The notes below the pieces were generated by a model, which worked only from the letters and a program-made list of their open reading frames with translations, did not search any database and was not told the DNA's origin. A stretch of 58,260 bases of DNA from NCBI GenBank assembly GCA_905235575.1, contig CAJOLZ010000011.1:1-58260 (forward strand), written 5' to 3'. The stretch's first letter is position 1, and each line of letters opens with the position of its first letter. The translations under genes were made by a program, and so were the position numbers. This DNA is from an uncultured Bacteroidaceae bacterium (GTDB taxonomy: Bacteria > Bacteroidota > Bacteroidia > Bacteroidales > Bacteroidaceae). This document shows, piece after piece, positions 46,411-53,149 of the stretch.

Positions 46411-47316
46411 ATGTACAAAAAAATCATGATGGCAGCCGTCGTGCTGCTGGCTGCAACATCGTGCAGCAACGAGAGTGAGGTAACAGTAGTAGAGAACCAA
46501 AAGAATCAGGCCCCTGTGCCGGTGACGGTGAGAGTCGCTGATTTCTCCATGTCACAGGAGGATTTCTTAGGAGGTGGATCGACGCGTGCGGCTGTAGCGC
46601 CAAGCACTTACTCAGGTGTGAAGTCGCTGACGCTGGCGTTCTACACATCTGACGGAACGAAGCAGAAGTACTGCGTGACGCAGTTGAAGGAGGATGCCTC
46701 AACGTATGAGACGTTTGGAAACTTCTCGCTGACGTTGCCAACAGGTAGTTACAAGATGATAGTCTTGGGCTACAACAGCGAATTCCCGGTGGTGTTCAAC
46801 AGCATGACGGATGTCGTGTTTGGTGAGGACAAGTCGCGCGAGATGTTCTGCTATATGCAGGATGTGACGATTGATGACGAAACACCGGTTGACCTGACGG
46901 CAACACTCAATCGTATTGTCTCTCGACTGAATGTGCAGTCGACCGACAATCGCACGGCAGAGGCCACGAAGGTGCGTATCTCGCTGTCGAAAGGTGGCAG
47001 AGGCTTCAATCCGGTGACGGGTTTTGCCACGTCGGATGCCGGTTTCGTCAATGTGGCAACGACCAGCACGGCAGTGGGCGCAACGACGCTCTCTACCATC
47101 AATTTCTTCATTGTCGAGGAAGACGAGACAATGGATGTCGCCATCGAGACACTGGACGATGCTGACAATGTGCTCTTCAGTAAAGTGGTGACCGACGTGC
47201 CTTTCAGGCGTAACCGCACTACAAAGTTGACCGGTGCGATGTATCATTTCGGTGATGCTGCCGGGGCTTTTACTTTGGAGACAGAGTGGGACGCTACCTA
47301 TAACAAGGACTTCTAA
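46411..47316 (+). CDS. FimB/Mfa2-like fimbrial lipoprotein 1
   Basis: A 301-residue lipoprotein. The signal ends in the lipobox LLAATSCSNES. The body is beta-rich: PVTVRVADFSM, then VKSLTLAFYTSDG, then FSLTLPTGSYKMIVLGYN, then ATLNRIVSRLNVQSTD. This succession is typical of Mfa2/FimB-like anchors and minor subunits of Bacteroidota type V fimbriae. It would sit on the outer membrane and nucleate or anchor a pilus. It pairs with the next gene (17-nt gap). No major fimbrillin or tip gene is visible in the window. Confidence 0.7.
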   Translation: MYKKIMMAAVVLLAATSCSNESEVTVVENQKNQAPVPVTVRVADFSMSQEDFLGGGSTRAAVAPSTYSGVKSLTLAFYTSDGTKQKYCVTQLKEDASTYETFGNFSLTLPTGSYKMIVLGYNSEFPVVFNSMTDVVFGEDKSREMFCYMQDVTIDDETPVDLTATLNRIVSRLNVQSTDNRTAEATKVRISLSKGGRGFNPVTGFATSDAGFVNVATTSTAVGATTLSTINFFIVEEDETMDVAIETLDDADNVLFSKVVTDVPFRRNRTTKLTGAMYHFGDAAGAFTLETEWDATYNKDF

Positions 47317-47333
47317 TTGGGGAGGGCACGACT

Positions 47334-48308
47334 ATGAAGAAAAATATTTTTTCCTTCAGTGCCTTCGTCGCACTGATTTTCGTGCTGACCGCAATGGTCT
47401 TCACTTCCTGTGAGAAGGCGATTTTCTCCGATGAGGAGGCATCTACGAAAGGTGAACCTAATGGTAACCTCGTGGTGCGGGTCTTTGAGATTGAAAAGAC
47501 ACAGTTTGCGAGTCTGACGCGAGGCGATGCTTTGAATGCGCAAGGCGGTTCTGCGACAACGCGCGCTTCCAAAGCGGCATCAGAGGTACTGACCCGACTG
47601 AACTTCGCGGTATATGACGAAGGTGGTTCGCGCGTAAAGCAGGTGAACCAGACGTCGGACATGGCGAACTTCGGGACGGCATCGTTCCAACTCGACGAGG
47701 GGCAGTACTCGGTGGTGGTCGTGGGACACAGTGCCAACGGCAACCCGACGATGACGAACGCCTCGAAGATTCAGTTCACGAACACGACGGGATATACCGA
47801 CACGTTCCTCTCGTGTGACGATTACGAGATAGGCGAGGAGCCGCTGGAACTGGATGTTGAACTGGAGCGCATCGTTGCCCGATGCAGCTTCGTCATCACG
47901 GATGAGTTTCCGTCGGAAGTAAAAAAGATGCAGTTCTACTATACCGGCGGCTCGGGGGCGTTCAGCGCCTATACGGGCTTGGGTACTGTGAACAGCAAGC
48001 AGACGGTGACATTTGATGTCAACGCACCTAGTGCGACTATCGCTCCTACTGCGACATCTCCTGGCGGCAAGCAGTTCGACCTCTATACGTTCCTGCACGA
48101 GGAGTCGGACAATATCGCGCTGAAGGTCTCTGGCCTCGATGCCAACGGCAATGTGCTCTACGAGCGCGACTTCGACGTGCCGATGCAGCAGAACCACATC
48201 ACGTGGCTCACGGGCGCCTACTTCACCGGCTCCGGCTCGTCATCGACCACGGTGACCGGTGTGACGGTGAATACCAACTGGGCCGGCGAAACGCATCTCA
48301 CCTTCTAA
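47334..48308 (+). CDS. FimB/Mfa2-like fimbrial lipoprotein 2
   Basis: A 324-residue lipoprotein with lipobox MVFTSCEKA and the same layout as its neighbour: NLVVRVFEIEKTQF, then LNFAVYDEGGSRVKQVNQ, then FQLDEGQYSVVVVGH, then DVELERIVARCSFVI. It ends TVNTNWAGETHLTF. It is probably a second fimbrial anchor or minor subunit encoded in the same operon, followed 6-12 nt later by the helical/winged-helix gene. Confidence 0.68.
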   Translation: MKKNIFSFSAFVALIFVLTAMVFTSCEKAIFSDEEASTKGEPNGNLVVRVFEIEKTQFASLTRGDALNAQGGSATTRASKAASEVLTRLNFAVYDEGGSRVKQVNQTSDMANFGTASFQLDEGQYSVVVVGHSANGNPTMTNASKIQFTNTTGYTDTFLSCDDYEIGEEPLELDVELERIVARCSFVITDEFPSEVKKMQFYYTGGSGAFSAYTGLGTVNSKQTVTFDVNAPSATIAPTATSPGGKQFDLYTFLHEESDNIALKVSGLDANGNVLYERDFDVPMQQNHITWLTGAYFTGSGSSSTTVTGVTVNTNWAGETHLTF

Positions 48309-48314
48309 ATCTCC

Positions 48315-49094
48315 GTGCGTATGAATGTACGAGAGATTTTCGACCTGCGGAAGCAGGGTAGGATAGAGGAGGCGTACGAGGCAATTCGTCCACTGTATGC
48401 CGCACACAAGGGGAAGTTCACAACCCTGTGTATGTTCTGGACAGCTTCTGACATATTCAAACTCCGGCTGGCGCAAGGGCGTGTCGAGGAGGCGGAAAAG
48501 ATCTATCGGGCGATGCTGAGGCTGCTGCCTTCCATAGAGGATGATCCAGAGCATAAGGCTGCCGGATTCATGCACTATGCCGAGGGCCGCTTGTTCAAGT
48601 CCTCCGAGAAGTTCCGCAAGCGGTACTTTGCGATCAGGGATAAGAAGAGGCGAGAGCAGAATGAAACATTAATTCCCACGAATGAACCATTAATTAACGA
48701 ACAATTAACGGATAATTTGCGGCAATTCGCGTTAACAGAAGATGATAATCCGTGCGATTCGTGTTCACTTGACTCTCCGGAAGACCCTAATTCGTTAGAT
48801 TCGAGCGATTCGTGTTCGCAAGAATCTTCGGAAGAAAGTATCTGTGATTTCCGTGATTTCTGTGTGACCTCAGAACTGAATGTCGGTCAGCAGGCAGTGC
48901 TCGACACTGTGAAGTCCCACCCGGGACTGAGCGTGCCGAGGCTGTCGGACGAAACGGGGATTCCCTCAAAGTCGGTTGATCGGCACATAAAAGTGCTGAT
49001 AGAGCGCGGTCTCATCGAGCATCGCGGTTCGAAGAAGACCGGTGGGTACTTCGTCGTTTCGGAACAGAGCAGCAATGACGCGACTCAGCCATGA
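48315..49094 (+). CDS. TPR-like N-terminal plus C-terminal winged-helix protein with repeat-derived linker
   Basis: A 259-residue protein (GTG at 48315, or ATG two codons later at 48321). Residues 1-110 are helical and TPR-like (IFDLRKQGRIEEAYEAIRPL, then RLAQGRVEEAEKIYRAML). Residues ~188-247 form a winged helix (QQAVLDTVKSHPGLSVPRL, then KSVDRHIKVLIERGLIEHRG). The linker, residues ~117-186, is encoded by three different dispersed repeats in series (48664-48711, 48750-48820, 48841-48869), giving an S-, D- and C-rich stretch. It follows the fimbrial genes by 6-12 nt. DNA binding is plausible; the target is unknown. Confidence 0.65.
   Translation: MRMNVREIFDLRKQGRIEEAYEAIRPLYAAHKGKFTTLCMFWTASDIFKLRLAQGRVEEAEKIYRAMLRLLPSIEDDPEHKAAGFMHYAEGRLFKSSEKFRKRYFAIRDKKRREQNETLIPTNEPLINEQLTDNLRQFALTEDDNPCDSCSLDSPEDPNSLDSSDSCSQESSEESICDFRDFCVTSELNVGQQAVLDTVKSHPGLSVPRLSDETGIPSKSVDRHIKVLIERGLIEHRGSKKTGGYFVVSEQSSNDATQP
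48664..48711 (+). repeat. Repeat G (CATTAATT-type), inside a CDS
   Basis: It contains ACATTAATTCCC, CCATTAATTAACG and CAATTAACGG, translated as part of the linker. The reverse complement of intergenic 50585-50635 has the same CATTAATT periodicity. Confidence 0.6.
48750..48820 (+). repeat. Repeat F (GATTCGTGTTC-type), inside a CDS
   Basis: Copies CCGTGCGATTCGTGTTCAC and AATTCGTTAGATTCGAGC followed by GATTCGTGTTCGC are translated as CDSCSLDS and NSLDSSDSCSQES. They match the intergenic copy at 45583-45609. Confidence 0.65.
48841..48869 (+). repeat. Repeat B (TCTGTG...TGTGTGACC), inside a CDS
   Basis: TCTGTGATTTCCGTG followed by ATTTCTGTGTGACC, translated as CDFRDFCVT. It is one of about ten copies of this family between 48.8 and 58.2 kb. 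Confidence 0.8.
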
Positions 49095-49140
49095 ACTAAC
49101 GAAGTAGTCTGACCGCCGCGTCCGACTACCGATCCTGAAA

Positions 49141-49176
49141 ACCTCCGGGCGTTGCGTCCGAGTGATGCCCGGAGGT
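49141..49176 (+). terminator. Perfect 10-bp inverted repeat, likely terminator
   Basis: ACCTCCGGGC pairs with GCCCGGAGGT around a 16-nt loop, 46 nt after the winged-helix gene; an AT-rich tail follows. Confidence 0.65.
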
Positions 49177-49226
49177 ATTAATTGTTAAAATTGGTGCGAA
49201 GTTCGCTGTATATTGAGAAGTTTTTG

Positions 49227-49234
49227 TACCTTTG
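49227..49234 (+). promoter_or_regulatory. -7 box of the AAA ATPase gene
   Basis: TACCTTTG, 15 nt before the ATG at 49250. It rules out the in-frame start upstream at 49232. Confidence 0.7.
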
Positions 49235-49249
49235 CGAAAAATTCTAATT

Positions 49250-50458
49250 ATGGAGAGAATAAATCGTAGTGACTATATTGCTTTGGTTGGCAGTCTGCTA
49301 GGCAAAGGCGAGGCGGTGGTGCTGACCGGACACCGGCGGGCTGGAAAGAGTTGCCTGTTGGAACTGCTGGCTGCGGAACTGTCGGACAAAGGGAATGTCA
49401 TCTACATCGACATGGAGAACCCGGAGAACGCAGAGCTAGAGACTTTCCGTGAGTTGTCGGAAAGGATAAAGGGGTCTGTGGCGGAAGGGAGCCGCAACTT
49501 TGTGCTGATAGACGAGGTGCAGGAGGTGGCGGAGTTTGAGAAGGCCTTGCGCTACTGGGTGAAGCAGGACGGTGTGGATGTGGTGGTGACAGGAAGCAAT
49601 GCTGCCATGCTGTCGAGCGATATCGCCAACTCGTTTGCCGGACGCTACCATCGCGTGCATGTCAGCAGTCTTGACTATCAAGAGTTCCTGCTGTTCTATG
49701 GCCTTGAAGATACTGATCATGCTTTCTCGCTATATTTGCGCTGGGGAGGCCTGCCGTTCCTGTACCGCATTCCCCTGGAAGACGAGCGTACCAGGACGGA
49801 GTATCTGGGCAGCATCTACGATACCATCTTTGTGAAGGACATCGTGCGCCGTAGGAACGTCCGCAATGTGTCGCTTTTGGACAATCTGGCCCGTTTTGTT
49901 GCGGATAATAGCGGAAAGGTTTTTTCTGCCAATAGTATAGCCAAGTATTTGAAAGGTGGCTCTATGGCAGTATCTGCCAATACTGTTGCGGAATATATGG
50001 ACGCTCTGTGCGACACCTATATGATAGACCGCGTGAAGCGCTACGACATCAAGGGCAGGAGCGTTTTTGAACAGCAGGACAAGTATTATTTCGAGGATTT
50101 GGGCTTGCGCAACTACCTGTGTCGTGGCAATCGCAGCCTTGACCTTGAAAAAGTGCTGGAAGGAGCTGTCTATCTGAAACTCAGGCGCAGTGGCTATGAG
50201 GTGTATGTGGGACAGCTCAGTGGAAAAGAAATTGACTTCGTGGCCCGTCGGGGCGACGAGCTGATATATGTGCAGGTGGCCTTGCAGGTGACGGGTGAAG
50301 AAACCTACGAACGTGAGTTTGGCAATCTGAAACTCATCAAGGACAATTATCCCAAATATGTGGTGACGATGGACCCGCACGTAGGGCTGATTCACGATTC
50401 GGGAATTGTGGCTTGTACGGCAAGGGATTTTCTCTTGAAGGTTCTCAAGACTCGCTGA
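49250..50458 (+). CDS. ATP-binding protein (AAA_14/DUF4143 family)
   Basis: A 402-residue ATPase starting MERINRSDYIALVGS. Walker A is LTGHRRAGKSCLLELL, Walker B NFVLIDEVQEV and the sensor VVVTGSNAAMLSS. The C-terminal DUF4143 part ends with a PD-(D/E)XK-like patch, SGKEIDFVARRGDELIYVQ. These ATPases are frequent in Bacteroidales accessory DNA and their role is not established. An E-type hairpin repeat follows 58 nt after the stop. Confidence 0.88.
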   Translation: MERINRSDYIALVGSLLGKGEAVVLTGHRRAGKSCLLELLAAELSDKGNVIYIDMENPENAELETFRELSERIKGSVAEGSRNFVLIDEVQEVAEFEKALRYWVKQDGVDVVVTGSNAAMLSSDIANSFAGRYHRVHVSSLDYQEFLLFYGLEDTDHAFSLYLRWGGLPFLYRIPLEDERTRTEYLGSIYDTIFVKDIVRRRNVRNVSLLDNLARFVADNSGKVFSANSIAKYLKGGSMAVSANTVAEYMDALCDTYMIDRVKRYDIKGRSVFEQQDKYYFEDLGLRNYLCRGNRSLDLEKVLEGAVYLKLRRSGYEVYVGQLSGKEIDFVARRGDELIYVQVALQVTGEETYEREFGNLKLIKDNYPKYVVTMDPHVGLIHDSGIVACTARDFLLKVLKTR

Positions 50459-50516
50459 GACTTGAATAAGCGGCAAAGCCGAGCGTAGCTCGATGGAATC
50501 AACTTTGAAATCTGGA

Positions 50517-50546
50517 GAGAAATAATCCCTCAGTGAGGGGGTAAAT
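50517..50546 (+). repeat. Hairpin repeat E, copy 1
   Basis: GAAATAATCCCTCAGTGAGG followed by GGGTAAATAACA. The CCCTCA/TGAGGG stem is complete. Confidence 0.7.
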
Positions 50547-50584
50547 AACATATAATTACCGTGTAATTGGCCATATAATTGAGT

Positions 50585-50635
50585 CGTTAATTATTGATGG
50601 AGAATTAATGGACGATTAATGGCAATTAATGTTGA
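50585..50635 (-). repeat. Repeat G (CATTAATT-type), intergenic copy
   Basis: On the minus strand the bases read ACATTAATTGCC, CATTAATCGTC, CATTAATTCTCC, the same periodic motif that is translated at 48664-48711. Confidence 0.55.
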
Positions 50636-50659
50636 GAAAACCTGAGACAGAAATACATT

Positions 50660-50967
50660 ATGAGCGATATAGTGAAGAAAGAAGATAATACCTTGGCGAT
50701 AAACATCCAAAAGGTAGAGGACAAGATTGCCGTTATCCGTGATGTGGAGGTGATTGCCGATGCTGACGTGGCTGTGCTATATGGTGTTGAGACCAAACGT
50801 ATCAACGAAGCAGTGAGGAATAATCCTGATAAGTTCCCTGAACGCTACATGTTTGAGCTGAGTAAGAGCGAGTTACGTGATTTGCGGTCGAAAATTTCGA
50901 CCACAAAGGCAAAATCAAGCATACCGTGAAGCGTGTGCGGCGGGAAGAGCCAAAAGAAAGCAAGTAG
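50660..50967 (+). pseudogene. ORF6N-domain protein with internal deletion
   Basis: The N-terminal domain is intact: MSDIVKKEDNTLAINIQ, then VEDKIAVIRDVEVIADADVA, then YMFELSKSELRDLRSKIS. The frame then jumps at about 50905 into the last ~20 residues of the family (GKIKHTVKRVRREEPKESK, stop at 50965-50967) in another frame. The whole middle part, present in the decayed copy at 44956-45575, is missing. The literal frame ends at 50929 after 89 residues. It could still bind DNA through its N-terminal domain, but it is more likely a remnant. Confidence 0.75.
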
Positions 50968-50972
50968 AGATA

Positions 50973-51009
50973 CGAAATAATCCCTCAATGAGGGAATAAA
51001 AAATAACGA
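50973..51009 (+). repeat. Hairpin repeat E, copy 2
   Basis: GAAATAATCCCTCAATGAGG followed by GAATAAAAAATAACGA, directly before the DUF3791 gene. Confidence 0.75.
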
Positions 51010-51019
51010 TATATACGTG

Positions 51020-51235
51020 ATGGTAAACAATAAACTGGCATATATCATTGCGGTGGTGAGCGAGTTTGCGGCGAGGTTCTCGTTGAACCCGCAGCAGGCA
51101 TACCGCTATCTGGACCGCTTCAAGGGTATCGACTTCGTGGACAGGTTCTACAACGTGGAGCACACGCAGTCGTTCGAGGATGTGGTGGAGGACCTGGCGC
51201 TCTTCTGCCGTAAGAATGGAGGGCAGTTGGCATGA
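51020..51235 (+). CDS. DUF3791 domain-containing protein
   Basis: A 71-residue helical protein: NNKLAYIIAVVSEFAARFSL, then QAYRYLDRFKGIDFVDRFYN. DUF3791 proteins regularly precede DUF3990 genes and are probably the antitoxin side. The stop overlaps the DUF3990 start by 4 nt (ATGA). The start at 51020 is preferred to the GTG one codon upstream. Confidence 0.85.
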   Translation: MVNNKLAYIIAVVSEFAARFSLNPQQAYRYLDRFKGIDFVDRFYNVEHTQSFEDVVEDLALFCRKNGGQLA

Positions 51236-51714
51236 TTACACTCTATCACGGTTCGAATGTGACCATTGATGCCGTTGACTTTGCTAAGTCGAAGCCTGGC
51301 AAGGACTTTGGCGTGGGTTTCTACCTTTCTGCTGATGAGCAGCAGGCACGCGAGATGGCAGAGAAAAAGGCCCTGCTGCTGGGTGGGGAGCCGGTGATAA
51401 CGCGCTTCGAGTTCGACGAGGCGGCTGCACTGGCCGATGCTGAGATTTCTTATCAGCGTTATGAGGCATACAGTCTGGAGTGGGGCCAGTTCGTGAAGAA
51501 GAACCGCGACAACAAGATCCGCGAGACATTGCATTCGTTTGATATCGTGTACGGCCCTATCGCCAACGACAACATAGGATTCCAGTTGCGTCGTCTGAAT
51601 GCCGACATTATTGATATAGAGAAGTTCGTGGAAGAAATCAAGCGCAAGGGCGGTGAGACGTACCAGTATTTCTTTGGAACAGAGCGGTCACTTAAATATC
51701 TCAAGAAGTTATGA
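51232..51714 (+). CDS. DUF3990 protein, ADP-ribosyltransferase-like toxin candidate
   Basis: A 160-residue protein starting MITLYHGSNVTIDAVDF and continuing SKPGKDFGVGFYLSADEQQA. The YHGS, GKDFGVGFYLS and later FGTERSLKYL pattern resembles the ART fold (H-Y-E type) of the DUF3990 family. It is flanked by two small DUF3791-type proteins with ATGA overlaps on both sides, so all three are translationally coupled. It probably modifies a host target with ADP-ribose when free of its partner; the target is unknown. Confidence 0.8.
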   Translation: MITLYHGSNVTIDAVDFAKSKPGKDFGVGFYLSADEQQAREMAEKKALLLGGEPVITRFEFDEAAALADAEISYQRYEAYSLEWGQFVKKNRDNKIRETLHSFDIVYGPIANDNIGFQLRRLNADIIDIEKFVEEIKRKGGETYQYFFGTERSLKYLKKL

Positions 51715-51932
51715 ACAATCAGGAGACATTTATGATTGAGGAGTTGGCGAAGGAATTGGCCCTCCGTCTGATGGAAGATCGCGGTATGACGATGAAGCAG
51801 GCGCTGGACACGGTGTATAACTCCGAGACCTACACCAAGGTGCTTGACCTCCGCACCGGACTCTATTCGCAGAGCACCGCCTATGTATTCAGTTTCCTGG
51901 AGCAGGAGATTTTGACTGGAAAGCTGGGATGA
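51711..51932 (+). CDS. Second DUF3791-like small protein
   Basis: A 73-residue helical acidic protein: MIEELAKELALRLMEDRGMT, then KQALDTVYNSETYTKVLDL, then YVFSFLEQEIL. It is coupled to the DUF3990 gene through ATGA. It resembles the DUF3791 layout but differs clearly in sequence from the upstream one. It may be a second antitoxin or a regulatory partner. Confidence 0.7.
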   Translation: MNNQETFMIEELAKELALRLMEDRGMTMKQALDTVYNSETYTKVLDLRTGLYSQSTAYVFSFLEQEILTGKLG

Positions 51933-51957
51933 GGAAATAATCCCTCAAAGGAGAAAC
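51933..51957 (+). repeat. Hairpin repeat E, copy 3 (degenerate)
   Basis: GAAATAATCCCTCAAAGGAG followed by AAAC. The second arm of the stem is eroded, but it lies just before the next start at 51968. Confidence 0.6.
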
Positions 51958-51967
51958 AAAATACAAT

Positions 51968-52141
51968 ATGTCACAACAAGAACTTAGATCATACAGGCTC
52001 ACGTCTTTGCAAGAGCCCACCGATGAAATGCTTCATGCTATTATGGAGCAAGTAGCAGAGTCTGCCAGGCGTTCTACAGCCAAGTTCCAGACCGAGTTGC
52101 ACCGTCGCTTCGAGTTGATACGTACATCAAGCAAGCCATAA
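51968..52141 (+). CDS. Small partner protein of a zeta-toxin locus
   Basis: A 57-residue protein: MSQQELRSYRLTSLQEPTDE, then MLHAIMEQVAESARRSTAKF. Small proteins of this type often precede zeta-toxin-like kinases in Bacteroidota and are presumed antitoxins (recall, not searched). Its 3' end runs directly into the last part of a zeta-toxin gene at 52123, so the end of the protein was altered by the same deletion. Confidence 0.6.
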   Translation: MSQQELRSYRLTSLQEPTDEMLHAIMEQVAESARRSTAKFQTELHRRFELIRTSSKP

Positions 52142-52278
52142 CATTCGTGGACAGGGCATATATTTATGATAATAGCATAGAGGACCACTTGCCTCAGTTG
52201 CTTTATCGCACAGCAAATGGTGCGCTAGCAAAACAGTATGTCGATGATGTTCCCGAATGGGCCCATGTTTTGATTTAG
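52123..52278 (+). pseudogene. C-terminal remnant of a zeta-toxin-like kinase
   Basis: A 51-residue open stretch without its own start: IKQAITFVDRAYIYDNSIED, then LPQLLYRTANGALAKQYVDD, then VPEWAHVLI and stop. This is the typical C-terminus of Bacteroidota zeta-toxin family proteins. The P-loop and kinase core are absent: about 80% of the gene was lost by a deletion that joined the partner gene to this end. Confidence 0.65.
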
Positions 52279-52281
52279 GCA

Positions 52282-52320
52282 AGAAATAATCCCTCACTGC
52301 GGGAATAAGAAACTAAAGAA
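52282..52320 (+). repeat. Hairpin repeat E, copy 4
   Basis: GAAATAATCCCTCACTGCGG followed by GAATAAGAAACTAAAGAA. The 3' half recurs at 53122-53140 just before gmd. Confidence 0.7.
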
Positions 52321-52342
52321 CGAATAATACCGATATAAAGCA

Positions 52343-52390
52343 AAAAAGAGTTAAAAGTTAAAAGTTAAGAATTAAGAGTTAAAAGTTATG
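52343..52390 (+). repeat. Repeat C, left flank of the four-helix-bundle cassette
   Basis: It contains AGAGTTAAAAGTTAAAAG followed by TTAAGAATTAAGAGTT and AAAAGTTATGG. The gene's start codon lies at its inner end. Inverted copies lie at 52739-52806. Confidence 0.85.
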
Positions 52391-52741
52391 GCGCAGAGTA
52401 TAATTGGGGAGAAGAGTCTGGCTTTTGCCAAGCGGATAGCAAAGTGCTATGTCTATCTGAAGAAGAAAGGCGAGACTGTGATGTCGAAACAAGTTCTGCG
52501 CAGTGGTACGAGCATAGGAGCGAATGTACGTGAAGGACATTACGCTCAGAGCAAGAAAGACTTCATCAGTAAGATGAACATTGCCTTGAAAGAAGCTGGT
52601 GAGACCGACTACTGGCTTGAAGTTATTCATGCCGCAGGCTACTTCAGTGATGATGAGTACGCATCACTTGATGCCGACAACAAAGAACTGTTGCGAATGC
52701 TTGCAGCCATAGTGAAAACCTCGAAAGAAAAAGAAGAATAA
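52388..52741 (+). CDS. Four-helix-bundle protein (S23/IVP family)
   Basis: A 117-residue protein of the four-helix-bundle family first known from 23S rRNA intervening sequences. It contains SLAFAKRIAKCYVYLKKKG, then SKQVLRSGTSIGANVREGH, then KKDFISKMNIALKEAGETDY, then a C-terminal helix ending KTSKEKEE. The family is thought to bind nucleic acid; related Avd proteins assist diversity-generating retroelements. Start and stop lie within or directly against inverted copies of repeat C. No reverse transcriptase or rRNA is near, so this is neither an Avd nor an rRNA insert. Confidence 0.9.
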   Translation: MAQSIIGEKSLAFAKRIAKCYVYLKKKGETVMSKQVLRSGTSIGANVREGHYAQSKKDFISKMNIALKEAGETDYWLEVIHAAGYFSDDEYASLDADNKELLRMLAAIVKTSKEKEE

Positions 52742-52806
52742 CTTTTCACTTTTCACTGAGCCAAAACAAGTTCACTTTTAACTTTTAACTTTTCACTTTT
52801 AACTGA
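52739..52806 (-). repeat. Repeat C, right flank (inverted)
   Basis: TAACTTTTCACTTTTCACTG, then TTCACTTTTAACTTTTAAC, then TTTTCACTTTTAACTG: the inverse of the left flank. The gene's stop codon overlaps its first bases. Confidence 0.85.
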
Positions 52807-52811
52807 ATAAG

Positions 52812-52861
52812 ATGCTCCTTTGGTGTTCCTTTAGTCCTCCTTTGGTGCTCCTTTAGTGGGA
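52812..52861 (+). repeat. Repeat H, tandem CTCCTTTGGTG units
   Basis: Four imperfect units of about 11 bp (CTCCTTTGGTG, TTCCTTTAGTC, CTCCTTTGGTG, CTCCTTTAGTG). Confidence 0.7.
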
Positions 52862-53002
52862 CGATGAGATAAATGCCGATGGGTAGGCGCGAGCACGAGC
52901 CCGAAGCGGAGGTCATGAGCACCGATAAAGAAAAACAATGCCGCGAATAAGGGCGAGAGGAAAGCATGTTGTGGCTAACAAGTTAACATTTAACATTTTA
53001 AC

Positions 53003-53034
53003 ATTCTGTGGTATCTGTGATATCTGTGTGACGA
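53003..53034 (+). repeat. Repeat B, intergenic copy
   Basis: TTCTGTGGTATCTGTGATA followed by TCTGTGTGACG, preceded by a TTAACATTTAACATT run related to repeat C. Confidence 0.75.
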
Positions 53035-53149
53035 ATTATGTATAACGCAAAAGTATATACAGTAAGCATACCTTCTTCCGGTGTAGCACTGGAGGAGGAA
53101 CAAGTGTCGCGGGAGGGGATTTGAATAAGAAACTAAAGAAAAAAGATAT

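Larger units (their letters stand above)
52807..53149. other. Intergenic stretch built of short repeats
   Basis: No gene is supportable. It holds a period-11 repeat H (52812-52861), a repeat C-like stretch (52978-53002), a repeat B copy (53003-53034) and the tail of an E repeat (53122-53140) that supplies the region before the gmd start. Confidence 0.6.

Noticed and set aside
52388..52741. Four-helix-bundle gene as an Avd of a diversity-generating retroelement or as a 23S rRNA insert
   Set aside because: There is no reverse transcriptase, template/variable repeat pair or rRNA in the window.
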